From the IMG/VR virus record IMGVR_UViG_3300032770_000007, positions 1 through 64,000 of that record: 64,000 nt of DNA, one strand, 5' to 3'. The notes beneath the pieces were generated by a model. It was not told the origin of the DNA. It ran no database searches and worked only from the letters and a program-made list of their open reading frames with translations. A program made the translations under genes and the position numbers. Within the stretch, counting starts at the first letter, position 1. Each line of letters begins with the position of its first letter. Source of the DNA: a virus. Positions 16,387-24,164 of this stretch are shown piece by piece.

Positions 16387-17428
16387 TCAGGCTACCATTT
16401 AGTTGATGATTGACTTTGATGAAATGAGGATCCTTCTGAAGTTCAGGAATGGTCCTGGCTCCAACATATAGCATGCCACTACGCAGGCCATTCAAATATC
16501 TTTGAACCGTATTTACTATAGACCCTCTATATCTTATTTTAACTTCTTTACCTTCTGATGATCTATAATCAGCCAGACCGCCATTATGAAGTTCCTGAGC
16601 CTTCTTGCTGGCCATGCCATGGAAAGGCAAACCACCATTAACAATATCCTTCAGTTCTGCTTCAGAATAGCCTTCCTTATGCCCCGCAAACTGTCCACCA
16701 ATCATGACAAAATCAGCACCACCAGCAAAAGCCTTGACCATGTCACCAGGACAGGTGATGCCTCCATCAGCGCAGATTTGGCCTTTTACTTTTCTGGCTG
16801 CTTCTACACATTCTAATAATGCAGAAAACTGAGGATATCCAACTCCTGTTTCTTGTCGAGTTGTACAAACAGAACCAGGACCAATACCAATCTTTACTAT
16901 ATCAACACCAACAGAAAACAACTGACTTACTCTTTGAGGAGTAACAACATTTCCGGCCATCAATACATAATGCCGATATCCTAGTGCCAACTTCTGTGCT
17001 ATTCTCAAAAAACTATCTGTATAAGCATTGGCCACATCCAAACATAAAGCACTTGGACCTTTGATATTTTCCTTGAGCAATGCATTTTCAAATGCCTGTA
17101 GTTTGTCTAAATCTGCCTGACCAGAACCCAAAGAATATATGGTATATCTGGCCACATCCTTATTCTCACGATAAAATCTTAGGAGTTCTTCTAAAGTGTA
17201 ATGCTTATTCAAACAAGTAAGAAGACTATACTTTGACAATACTTTTGCTATCTCAAATGTGCCTATATGATCCATGTTAGCAGCAATAATAGGCACAGTG
17301 TCTGTGAATTTGAAAAGATATTTGGTAAGTAATACTTCTTGTCTAGACTCTGGTCCATTGATTACTTGTTTTGGGACTAGCATGACATCAGCATAATCTA
17401 ACTTCACATCATTATCTATAACCACCAT
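16376..17428 (-). CDS. guaC: GMP reductase (IMPDH/GMPR family)
   Basis: About 350 residues of TIM-barrel fold. LDYADVMLVPK is the family N-terminus, CLDVANAY and IGIGPGSVCTTRQETGVGYPQ hold the catalytic Cys loop, then DGGITCPGDMVKAF, GADFVMIGGQFAG and SSEGKEV. The lack of CBS domains and the CTTR/GVGYPQ loop favour GMP reductase over IMP dehydrogenase. It converts GMP to IMP with NADPH, feeding purines to A nucleotides. The start was set at the ATG giving MVVIDNDVKLDY; it overlaps the gene upstream. Confidence 0.8.
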   Translation of the reverse strand: MVVIDNDVKLDYADVMLVPKQVINGPESRQEVLLTKYLFKFTDTVPIIAANMDHIGTFEIAKVLSKYSLLTCLNKHYTLEELLRFYRENKDVARYTIYSLGSGQADLDKLQAFENALLKENIKGPSALCLDVANAYTDSFLRIAQKLALGYRHYVLMAGNVVTPQRVSQLFSVGVDIVKIGIGPGSVCTTRQETGVGYPQFSALLECVEAARKVKGQICADGGITCPGDMVKAFAGGADFVMIGGQFAGHKEGYSEAELKDIVNGGLPFHGMASKKAQELHNGGLADYRSSEGKEVKIRYRGSIVNTVQRYLNGLRSGMLYVGARTIPELQKDPHFIKVNHQLNGSLNAT

Positions 17429-17652
17429 TTCCACCATCTTTTCTTTATTGGACGAGGAGTATATGTACCCAAATTCACTATACACATCATCCTACAAAAG
17501 GGACAACGAAGAGTCACGTAATCAGGCACAGTTCTAGTAGCATTATGAAACTTGCCTTCAGTTCCATGAAAAGTAAACTCAGTAGCACAACAACGGCATT
17601 TACCACGATATTCGTGTTCCCAGGGCAACTTACCTTGTGTGATGATTTTCAA
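17416..17652 (-). CDS. Small zinc-ribbon protein
   Basis: 78 residues with two CxxC pairs (GKCRCCATEF and LRCPFCRMMC), forming a likely zinc ribbon, and a basic Trp-rich tail (KKRWWKWWL). No known family. Stops at UAG inside the start region of the GMP reductase gene. Confidence 0.55.
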   Translation of the reverse strand: MKIITQGKLPWEHEYRGKCRCCATEFTFHGTEGKFHNATRTVPDYVTLRCPFCRMMCIVNLGTYTPRPIKKRWWKWWL

Positions 17653-17664
17653 AAGAACTCCATA

Positions 17665-17700
17665 ATAAAAGGTGGCGTATGAGTAACAGAGAACACCACC
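17665..17700 (-). terminator. Intrinsic terminator after the tmRNA
   Basis: GGTGGTG pairs with CGCCACC across a 16-base loop and is followed by TTTTATT on the minus strand. It closes the permuted tmRNA transcript. Confidence 0.7.
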
Positions 17701-17940
17701 AGAAACTCTGGATTCAGCTTTAGGCTGCTAGTGCCATTTCTGGCAAATCGAATGCATCATCGTCGTTTGCATTTAACGTTTTGTGCTGCTTAGGGCAGTC
17801 ACCTGTCCGGTAGCCATTGATTTATTCCGCGCCCAATCGAAACCTGGTCATCCCCATATGGTGGAGATGTGGGGAATCGAACCCCAGTCTTGAACGATTT
17901 TAGTCAACAGTTATACTACCATCAGAACTATTTAGTTTAC
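17700..17940 (-). ncRNA. ssrA: Circularly permuted (two-piece type) tmRNA
   Basis: Read on the minus strand, an acceptor piece comes first: T arm TGGGG-TTCGATT-CCCCA, acceptor strand CATCTCC, then A and CCA (17861-17859). Three bases (TAT) later the 5' acceptor strand GGGGATG (17855-17849) begins; the two strands pair over 7 bp including a G3-U70 wobble, the alanine identity element. Then comes a GGTTTCGAT D-loop-like segment and a tag frame starting GCA at 17770: ANDDDAFDLPEMALAA and stop TAA at 17720. The ALAA end is typical of tmRNA degradation tags. Outer limits are approximate. A terminator follows. Permuted tmRNA is known from several bacterial lineages. Confidence 0.93.
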
Positions 17941-17951
17941 TACAAATATCC

Positions 17952-18194
17952 TTAAAAGTCAATCATTTCCATGGTGTTTATCTCTTCCTCTTGTTGTTCG
18001 TACTTTTCATAAAGTTCTGCAAGTTGATTGAATGCCGAAGCCACGCATTTGGCTTGTTGTTCTGCTAATATTTCTTCATTAGATACATAATATCCAACTC
18101 CAGGAGAATAACGAGCAGGATCATATGGTTTCAAATAACCTTTAGCATACTCTCGTAAAACTTCAGAAAACTTGGGTCTCATATTTCTTTTCAT
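17952..18194 (-). CDS. Small hypothetical protein
   Basis: 80 residues, helical and charged, with a C-terminal coiled-coil-like stretch (FNQLAELYEKYEQQEEEIN). ATG lies inside the next upstream small gene, in another frame. No family recognised. Confidence 0.5.
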   Translation of the reverse strand: MKRNMRPKFSEVLREYAKGYLKPYDPARYSPGVGYYVSNEEILAEQQAKCVASAFNQLAELYEKYEQQEEEINTMEMIDF

Positions 18195-18321
18195 CCTCTG
18201 TTGAAGAAATAACTATTCTCAAACCATCAAACTCTTTGTAATATGGTATGAATAGTTCGGTTGTAGAATACCTTTGCAGATTTTCTACAACCTCTGCCAT
18301 TATAGTTTCAAAATTCTTCAT
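18163..18321 (-). CDS. Small hypothetical protein
   Basis: 52 residues starting at an ATG that overlaps the stop of the Pth2-like gene (ATGA). It fills the interval between that gene and 18194 and overlaps the next gene by 32 bases. Its reading frame lacks features beyond a helical N-terminus (MKNFETIMAEVVENLQ). Confidence 0.5.
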   Translation of the reverse strand: MKNFETIMAEVVENLQRYSTTELFIPYYKEFDGLRIVISSTEDEKKYETQVF

Positions 18322-19022
18322 AATGTTAGTAACTTATGCTTCATCAAATCACCACGTTCTCTAGCTGGAATAGGCATTGTGGCTACAGCCGTGACCTGAT
18401 TACCTATATCTGGTTCTAAAAATGACCAATACTTCAAACCACGATAATCCAAATCACCTTTCACAGCATTCAAAGCACTATCATCCCTCACGCCAATCAC
18501 CGTGAAATATAAACCATCAGGAGTAACATTCTTCAACTGCACCACATCATCCTTCTGAATGGTAGCTAGTTGATAGCCTGCTTTCAGAGCCACATGCGCC
18601 GCCTGAACTAACTGATAGGCTGGTGGGAGATCCTGTCTAACAAAAATATAAACATAATGTCTCTTGTAGTATTCCTCTACATCAAAATAACTATACACCA
18701 ACCAATGTACCAGTTCTTTGTATATACTTTGATACTTCTCATCCAATGCCTTGAATGGTGCATCAAGGATAGTGTTGAGTACACTAGTATTACAAATAGC
18801 AATGACCAAAGCACCAAAAGGTTTCAATCCATTATCTAACTTGATTTGTCGTTTGATGGGAGTAAATGCTTTTGCCAGGTACTGAACGATAATCTTCTTT
18901 GATTTCTCAATATCTCCATCAGTTGTTTCTAATGCTCTAAGAATAGCATACTGCACGACATGATGGGACTGGATCTGTTTTGTATTGGCCAGATGACGCC
19001 AAAGTTTTCTATAGTCTAACAT
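18318..19022 (-). CDS. Pth2-like protein with extra N-terminal domain
   Basis: About 234 residues, starting at MLDYRKLW behind a GAGGA Shine-Dalgarno. The C-terminal 110 residues (YVYIFVRQDLPPAYQLVQAA, HVALKAG, FTVIGVRDDSAL, TAVATMPI) resemble the PTH2 peptidyl-tRNA hydrolase fold (R-DL-...AQ-HA). The N-terminal half is helical and unknown. If a true hydrolase it would recycle peptidyl-tRNAs; the tmRNA gene nearby makes this attractive. Catalytic residues cannot be verified by eye. Confidence 0.45.
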   Translation of the reverse strand: MLDYRKLWRHLANTKQIQSHHVVQYAILRALETTDGDIEKSKKIIVQYLAKAFTPIKRQIKLDNGLKPFGALVIAICNTSVLNTILDAPFKALDEKYQSIYKELVHWLVYSYFDVEEYYKRHYVYIFVRQDLPPAYQLVQAAHVALKAGYQLATIQKDDVVQLKNVTPDGLYFTVIGVRDDSALNAVKGDLDYRGLKYWSFLEPDIGNQVTAVATMPIPARERGDLMKHKLLTL

Positions 19023-19138
19023 TTTAGTTCCTCTTCTATATTTTGCTTGAAATACCTTCTGCAACATATGAAGAGGATGGAGGACCACGCGCATCATAAC
19101 AAACCTACGTATCAAGAACCTATAGACACAAACTCATT

Positions 19139-19666
19139 TTATTCTCCAGAATGACTATCATTATTTATATCCTTGTTGGGTAATAGTTCATGAGGATTAA
19201 CTCTTGGTTCTGCAAGAAACTGTTCTTGCGGTACTGATGAATGACCACCATTACCACCATTCAATAATTGACCATGACCAAACTTTCCAAATGTAGGAAT
19301 GCCTTGTTGTCTGGCTGCTTTGGCATCATCCAGTTCTTTGGCTAGTTCTGAAGAAAATGGGACAGAATAAAGTCTTGTTGATTTATCAGAACCTTTACCA
19401 GAAGACTTCATCCACATTTCAATATGCTTTCCTTGACCTTTTATATCAGATATCACGGCATGATCCAAATACTCTACTCTATCCTTGGGCCAATGAGGAT
19501 AGGCTCTACCCATGAGATCAGGGATAGAAAAAGACAAATACAATGCCAATATCAAAGTAAGAGGTATCATGAACCATTTGAGCCAATAACTAACAGGTGT
19601 TCTGATTACGAGATAACCAGCAAACAAAGCAAAACTAGTCAAAAGGATTAGAATAGTATAAATCAT
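19139..19666 (-). CDS. Membrane protein of the envelope module
   Basis: 175 residues with two N-terminal transmembrane helices (TILILLTSFALFAGYLVI and WFMIPLTLILALYLSF) and a polar C-terminal part with Gly-rich HGQLLNGGNGGHSS. No family recognised. One base separates it from the MotB-like gene, so it is probably part of the same complex or pathway. Confidence 0.55.
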   Translation of the reverse strand: MIYTILILLTSFALFAGYLVIRTPVSYWLKWFMIPLTLILALYLSFSIPDLMGRAYPHWPKDRVEYLDHAVISDIKGQGKHIEMWMKSSGKGSDKSTRLYSVPFSSELAKELDDAKAARQQGIPTFGKFGHGQLLNGGNGGHSSVPQEQFLAEPRVNPHELLPNKDINNDSHSGE

Positions 19667-19667
19667 A

Positions 19668-20318
19668 TCAGAAATCTGTTGTTTGACCTGGTGGTGGTGA
19701 ACTATCTATGAATACAAATGGGTGAAAGTCTGTAGTAATGTTATCAATAGAGCCATCTGGTTCTATATCAAACTGAAAAGCAGTTGCTTCATTATTTGGT
19801 TCATTCAAGGTAACTACTCTGCTATAAACTGGTCTATAGTTAGGATCCAAATCGGTTAGTTGGACAGTAACTGGTACCGGATTCCTATCAACCTCATTAG
19901 TCAGAGTATCAGAATGCCTAGCATAAAACTCTACATTGACCACATATCTACCTGGTCTGCGTTGTCTTATTGAAACAACTTCCTGATTGATATAAAGCAC
20001 TCGAGGATTGCCATCAACCATGACGACATCATTTTGCTGTCCCAGATCATCATGGTCTAGAAATACATATCCATTTTCTCTTTTTCTATAACCTATAGCA
20101 TCATGCTCTGGAGTTAAAATCCATAGGTCTATATCATGAGCAGAGTGATCAGGCCAAGACATTATAACCTGTATTTCTGCTTTTGGATCTACTTTATGTT
20201 GATCTTTCTTGGTATTGATTAGAAGAAAACTCATAATAAACAAAACAAAAACAGCTGCTAGCATGGCAAACAGCATGTCAACATAACTCAATAATACAGA
20301 ATACTTTCCATTATTCAT
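19668..20318 (-). CDS. MotB/TolR-like protein with DUF2135-like periplasmic domain
   Basis: 216 residues. A single N-terminal helix YVDMLFAMLAAVFVLFIMSF carries an Asp near its start, like the proton-path Asp of MotB/ExbD/TolR. The rest is periplasmic and resembles DUF2135: DIDLWILTPEHDAIGYRKR, FLDHDDLG, RRPGRYVVNVEFY. Its end overlaps no gene but its start overlaps the MotA-like gene stop. Together they look like an ion-driven stator unit with an unusual sensor or effector domain. Confidence 0.65.
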   Translation of the reverse strand: MNNGKYSVLLSYVDMLFAMLAAVFVLFIMSFLLINTKKDQHKVDPKAEIQVIMSWPDHSAHDIDLWILTPEHDAIGYRKRENGYVFLDHDDLGQQNDVVMVDGNPRVLYINQEVVSIRQRRPGRYVVNVEFYARHSDTLTNEVDRNPVPVTVQLTDLDPNYRPVYSRVVTLNEPNNEATAFQFDIEPDGSIDNITTDFHPFVFIDSSPPPGQTTDF

Positions 20319-20796
20319 TATGTTCTAGGCCATGTTCTAGATTAACTAATTGCAACTTTGTTAATGTTGCTAGACCTATTCCAACCAATGTTGTTACAAT
20401 GCTGGTAGAAAATCCTTTGGTTAACTGAACTACAACAGTCTTAACAGTATCGACGTTCGTAGTATCAATGTGAGACATATTCTCAGAAAATATTAGCATG
20501 AAGCCTACCAGAGTTCCCATCATACCAATGGCCATCATACTATCTGCTGCAAACCAACAAGGTTTCAAGTGAACGAGATACCAAGGACGTTTTTCGACCA
20601 ATAGTTTATAATGAAGCCAACCTATAAAACTCGATACACCAATAAACAATCCTAGGTTAACCAAAGTTAATCTAGAATGATCTACTGTAAGCAAATATGG
20701 AAACAATAATCCGGTAAACTGAAGTAATAAGAACATAATAGCAATAGCATGAACTATTACATACCATCGCAACAGTGCTATTTTTTGAGTTGTCAT
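20311..20796 (-). CDS. MotA/TolQ/ExbB-like channel protein
   Basis: 161 residues with four hydrophobic helices. The conserved MotA/TolQ/ExbB segment is GTLVGFMLIF followed by LTKGFSTSIVTTLVGIGLAT, matching the GL.GTV.Gm...a...TA.GL..AIP pattern. Together with the next gene it would form a pentamer-dimer proton channel. In bacteria such units drive flagella, Ton/Tol systems or Zorya defence. The role in a phage is unknown. Confidence 0.7.
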   Translation of the reverse strand: MTTQKIALLRWYVIVHAIAIMFLLLQFTGLLFPYLLTVDHSRLTLVNLGLFIGVSSFIGWLHYKLLVEKRPWYLVHLKPCWFAADSMMAIGMMGTLVGFMLIFSENMSHIDTTNVDTVKTVVVQLTKGFSTSIVTTLVGIGLATLTKLQLVNLEHGLEHNE

Positions 20797-21320
20797 TAAT
20801 GAAATCTCCAGCCTACCAAAATCACGTCTCGACCATAGTTAGGCAACTTTGAACCAGCATCAGAGAAATGAGTATATGTAAGAGTTATTGGCCATTTTCT
20901 AAATCTATAATCAATCTGAAGGTTGGCATTAATATTTCCGCCATTATAAGGTAGATAGTTGGTCATGTAGGCAATACCTATTCCTACATCAACAGGACCA
21001 AAACCATCACAAAACAAACCACGAAAAACTAAATTATTGTTATAATCTAATCCTTTGAATGTGCTTTCACCAATAGCTGTCATGCCAAACTGCCAGAAAG
21101 AATGAGGGACAATATTAGAAGGTTCCATAAATTGCAAATCTAGGACCTCTGTTGGTCCTCTGACTGCGGCGCCACCCAAAGAAAACTGTGCATATGGAAC
21201 ATCAAAAGGACTGGCAGCATGGCATTTATGAAGTGCCAAACCGGCCACAATGAGACCAATGAATACTAAAACTGCTATGGTGCCACTTAGACTAAGATTG
21301 AAAGGAAACTGTATTTTCAT
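20796..21320 (-). CDS. PagL-like lipid A deacylase (outer-membrane barrel)
   Basis: 174 residues. N-terminal hydrophobic segment (TIAVLVFIGLIVAGLAL) then beta-barrel strands. The C-terminus THFSDAGSKLPNYGRDVILV resembles the PagL active-site block (H-x-S-N...PN-G-...), with His and Ser in place, and ends in an aromatic WRFH-type strand. PagL removes the 3-O acyl chain of lipid A in the outer membrane. A phage copy could change the host surface and block other phages. The N-terminal anchor is unusual for a barrel. Confidence 0.6.
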   Translation of the reverse strand: MKIQFPFNLSLSGTIAVLVFIGLIVAGLALHKCHAASPFDVPYAQFSLGGAAVRGPTEVLDLQFMEPSNIVPHSFWQFGMTAIGESTFKGLDYNNNLVFRGLFCDGFGPVDVGIGIAYMTNYLPYNGGNINANLQIDYRFRKWPITLTYTHFSDAGSKLPNYGRDVILVGWRFH

Positions 21321-21526
21321 TCAAATAGTCTCCAAATAATATTACCTATTCCCAATCCAAGCAATGAAGAAAAACAGAATAGACTTATAACAAATGGACC
21401 ATAATACCAAGCATTAGGATTAGGATTGATTACGTGATATAATCCAAACATTGACCAACACCAAACTATGCAACCAGAAAATACCGCAAAAAGAAACTGA
21501 AGAAAATCTTTGAAATGTTTTTGCAT
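21317..21526 (-). CDS. Small membrane protein
   Basis: 69 residues from an ATG behind GGAGG (spacing 5). Two transmembrane helices (FLFAVFSGCIVWCWSMFGLY and FVISLFCFSSLLGLGIGNII). A CTAAATA box lies 15 bases upstream at 21541-21547. First gene of the envelope module. Confidence 0.6.
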   Translation of the reverse strand: MQKHFKDFLQFLFAVFSGCIVWCWSMFGLYHVINPNPNAWYYGPFVISLFCFSSLLGLGIGNIIWRLFE

Positions 21527-21540
21527 TTGATCCTCCAATA

Positions 21541-21547
21541 TATTTAG
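21541..21547 (-). promoter_or_regulatory. CTAAATA late-promoter-like box
   Basis: Minus-strand CTAAATA just before the envelope module, with a good Shine-Dalgarno between it and the ATG at 21526, the layout expected of a late promoter. Confidence 0.5.
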
Positions 21548-21552
21548 GATAG

Positions 21553-21624
21553 CGCGCGAGGCGGGATTTGAACCCGCAACCGTGATGTTTAGAGCACCCC
21601 GCTCTGACGTTGAGCTACACGCGC
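21553..21624 (-). tRNA. Putative amber suppressor tRNA (anticodon CUA)
   Basis: Anticodon loop CTCTAAA gives CUA, which pairs with UAG. D arm GCTC/GAGC, T arm GCGGG-TTCAAAT-CCCGC and a 7-bp acceptor with a T-T mismatch at 6-67 are visible. Anticodon stem has 4 of 5 pairs. The 3' end reads G-CTA, so CCA is not encoded, unlike most tRNAs in the main array. It stands alone between two protein genes. Confidence 0.7.
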
Positions 21625-21625
21625 A

Positions 21626-22198
21626 TTATTCACCATACAGAAGCATAATAATATCAAAAGCCGCATCATGAACAGGATCATGCTTTATGACCTGATATTC
21701 ATCAAACTCAGGAATAACACAATAACCTCTGGCTGCTGTTTCTTTTGTCAAGGCCAGAGCTGTTCTGAAATCCATCCAATCCCAATAGTTACAAAGTAAA
21801 GGAATATTAAACTGACGACAAAGATTATCAATAATCATTTGATCCAAAGAACCTCTTTGCCAAAAGGTCTTATGACCATTACAATATTGAGTTAGTTGTT
21901 CTAAACCAGTTCTAACTGGCAAATCTGTATCTGTTCTACGAAGGCTTCTCTTGATAGGAATCTCTGCCTGCTTTTTCCACCACTCCAAGGCATCCTTCTC
22001 TACCTTTCTACCAACAGTAACCTGATTATCAGTATTGAATTTTACAAAACAAGAGTTGGTAAGATACTTCTGATATTTTTCATTGACTGTCAAATCAGCA
22101 TCACGTTCTTTATCAGACAAATCAAATGCTATAGCACCAACACTTAGCACCACAGCATTACTTTCTAATCCAAGAGTTTCAACATCAAAACTAATCAT
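21626..22198 (-). CDS. dexA: 3'-5' exonuclease, DexA-like
   Basis: 190 residues of the DEDD exonuclease fold: SFDVETLGL (motif I, DxE), DALEWWKKQ as in T4 DexA, QRGSLDQMIIDNL (motif II), and HDPVHDAAFDIIML (motif III). T4 DexA is 227 residues. It degrades host DNA or processes ends. Overlaps the next gene's stop (ATGA). Confidence 0.8.
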   Translation of the reverse strand: MISFDVETLGLESNAVVLSVGAIAFDLSDKERDADLTVNEKYQKYLTNSCFVKFNTDNQVTVGRKVEKDALEWWKKQAEIPIKRSLRRTDTDLPVRTGLEQLTQYCNGHKTFWQRGSLDQMIIDNLCRQFNIPLLCNYWDWMDFRTALALTKETAARGYCVIPEFDEYQVIKHDPVHDAAFDIIMLLYGE

Positions 22199-22887
22199 TT
22201 TTTCCTGAACTCCAATAATTTATGAGCATACTCTTTCAACATTTGAAAACACTCATCAGAACTCTTTTGAAAGACTTGTGGAATATTACCATTCTCTATG
22301 GCTACTATAATCACACATTTCTGTGGTCGTTGACCAAACAGTTCCTCATACATTACAGAATAAGCACCTGCTTGACAATAATAACCAGTTATCCAATTTT
22401 CTTTCTTAAACTCTGTTGAAGTCTTGAAATCTATAACAGACAAACAATCACTATAATCAGCTATTACATCAGGAGTACCTGCTAATCGCAGTTTATGTGA
22501 ATATAAAGATTTTTCTATCAATCTAACATTATCTATTCCATTTATGGTTGTTAGAACCTGATTGAATAAATGTTTGGTTAGAGCATCCTGTGGTTCTTCT
22601 AGCTGATTCTGTATATAACCCTCAAGAGTAGAATGTAAAGATTTTCCTCTTTTTGTGGTTGCTCTGGATACAGCCTGAACCTTTTCAATGCCCATATTCT
22701 TTTTCCAGGCAGTAAGTGCCTTATTGGGCAATTCATGTAAAAAAGTAGTTACTGAAGAATAGCGTTGTCCTCCAGGAACCTGATATACTCTCTTGCCATC
22801 TGGAGCAGTAATCTGTTCAAGTTTTGGAACTGTAACAAACTGATGATTGAAAGTCTTATAACTCAAAACTCTCTCTTTGGAGACCAT
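22195..22887 (-). CDS. PD-(D/E)XK exonuclease (RecB/Cas4-like)
   Basis: 230 residues. GTPDVIADY and VIDFKTSTEF give the PD...(D/E)xK catalytic set, followed by YYCQAGAYSVMYEE, the QxxxY motif of RecB-family nucleases. RGKSLHSTLEGYI upstream carries the conserved His. Likely involved in recombination or DNA end processing alongside DexA. Starts inside the end of the gene upstream. Confidence 0.75.
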   Translation of the reverse strand: MVSKERVLSYKTFNHQFVTVPKLEQITAPDGKRVYQVPGGQRYSSVTTFLHELPNKALTAWKKNMGIEKVQAVSRATTKRGKSLHSTLEGYIQNQLEEPQDALTKHLFNQVLTTINGIDNVRLIEKSLYSHKLRLAGTPDVIADYSDCLSVIDFKTSTEFKKENWITGYYCQAGAYSVMYEELFGQRPQKCVIIVAIENGNIPQVFQKSSDECFQMLKEYAHKLLEFRKK

Positions 22888-23153
22888 TTAGCATTATCAA
22901 ACATATTCTGAGCACCAGGATAGTTATGCTTGATAGTGTTCAAACGTTCCATGAATCTACCATCAGGAGTTACAGTGCTAACAAACATATGAGCAGGAGC
23001 ATCAACGAAATATCTCTCCAGATAACCTTCATATTTGGCCTTGAACTCATCATAATCTCTAATAGGTAACTCTACCTCTATCACATGACCTTCAGGCCAT
23101 GGCACTGGAAACTCTGGGTGTTGTTTACGAACTATAAAAGTGTATGTAATCAT
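22863..23153 (-). CDS. Small hypothetical protein
   Basis: 96 residues, compact alpha/beta sequence (TYTFIVRKQHPEFPVPWPEG, VIEVELPIRDYDEFKAKYEG). No family recognised. In an overlapping string of small genes, start overlapping the next stop. Confidence 0.5.
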   Translation of the reverse strand: MITYTFIVRKQHPEFPVPWPEGHVIEVELPIRDYDEFKAKYEGYLERYFVDAPAHMFVSTVTPDGRFMERLNTIKHNYPGAQNMFDNAKWSPKREF

Positions 23154-23425
23154 AACTCAACCACTTTCTTTATGGTCAAATTTCCTATCCGTGCTAGATT
23201 GAAATATTTACCAAATGTATGAGGAAATATGTCCTCAACTTCGCATTTCCAATGTCTTGTTGACAATTCATTAGCAATATTGACTATTTCATTGAACTTA
23301 TTACGAAGAAGCATAGCTAAATCTTCATCTGATATTACTGAATATGAAGCCTTTTGACATTCCTTACAAGAGGCTAAATTTCCATGCCGACATACTCCAA
23401 TACCAGCTGCTGAAGCATTGCTCAT
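23150..23425 (-). CDS. Small protein with N-terminal Cys/His cluster
   Basis: 91 residues. CRHGNLASCKECQ near the N-terminus could bind zinc; the rest is helical. Coupled by ATGA overlaps on both sides. Function unknown. Confidence 0.5.
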   Translation of the reverse strand: MSNASAAGIGVCRHGNLASCKECQKASYSVISDEDLAMLLRNKFNEIVNIANELSTRHWKCEVEDIFPHTFGKYFNLARIGNLTIKKVVEL

Positions 23426-23817
23426 TCAAAATCTCTTCTATAGGTATCAAGACCCAGGCTTTCCTTCACATCAGTTAAAGTCTTGTCATCCATTACAACC
23501 AAGTCATTGTCCTTATCCAGAACAGGGACAGCACCATTATCCAAAGACACTGTTGTAGTCTTAGCAACATACTGAGCATTGTTGCTACGATACATTGGTA
23601 CTTTGACCTTTTCACTATTTACTAGCTTATAGGCTGTTACCTTACGACCCGAACGAACAGACTGGACGTCTGCCTTATAGAGTTTCTTCAACTCATGAAT
23701 ATAAACAGGAACTGAATAATACTTGATTCCAAGTGTTTCAGCAATCTTCTGAACTTCTACTGCTTCCCCCGAAGACAACAGGGTCCATAGTTTATAACTT
23801 TGTATCACCTTTGGCAT
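23422..23817 (-). CDS. Winged-helix-like protein
   Basis: 131 residues. Residues 5-60 (LWTLLSSGEAVEVQKIAETL, SVPVYIHELKKLY, GRKVTAYKLV) follow a winged helix-turn-helix pattern with a recognition helix and beta wing. It could be a transcription regulator or structural DNA-binding protein. The C-terminal half has no match I recognise. Confidence 0.5.
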   Translation of the reverse strand: MPKVIQSYKLWTLLSSGEAVEVQKIAETLGIKYYSVPVYIHELKKLYKADVQSVRSGRKVTAYKLVNSEKVKVPMYRSNNAQYVAKTTTVSLDNGAVPVLDKDNDLVVMDDKTLTDVKESLGLDTYRRDFE

Positions 23818-23852
23818 AAATCAAAACTCCTCAAGAACAGTTAATCAATATT

Positions 23853-24164
23853 TCAAATATCATTATTGGCGCACTTTGTGCACTTATTATCTGCCTTAGC
23901 AGATGGAACACCAGGACAACCACATTTGGGGCAAATATAGGCCATATTGGTGGATAATATTGTCTTTGCCCAATCAATATCAAAGTTGGTAACTTTGCCT
24001 GGGGGGCAAAGTTCTTCCATAATAGCAACTTTCACATCATTAGCAAGCAATACATCATATGCTTCCCTTAGTAAGTTATGAGCACGTTCAAGACGTTCCT
24101 CAAGGTTTCTGATTTGTATATCACCCCAGCCGCTCAAATCATTTCTTCGACGCCAACTATTCAT
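23853..24164 (-). CDS. Coiled-coil protein with C-terminal zinc ribbon
   Basis: 103 residues. Helical middle (LEERLERAHNLLREAYDVLL) and C-terminal ribbon YICPKCGCPG...CTKCANN. Overlaps the following gene by 8 bases. Function unknown. Confidence 0.5.
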   Translation of the reverse strand: MNSWRRRNDLSGWGDIQIRNLEERLERAHNLLREAYDVLLANDVKVAIMEELCPPGKVTNFDIDWAKTILSTNMAYICPKCGCPGVPSAKADNKCTKCANNDI

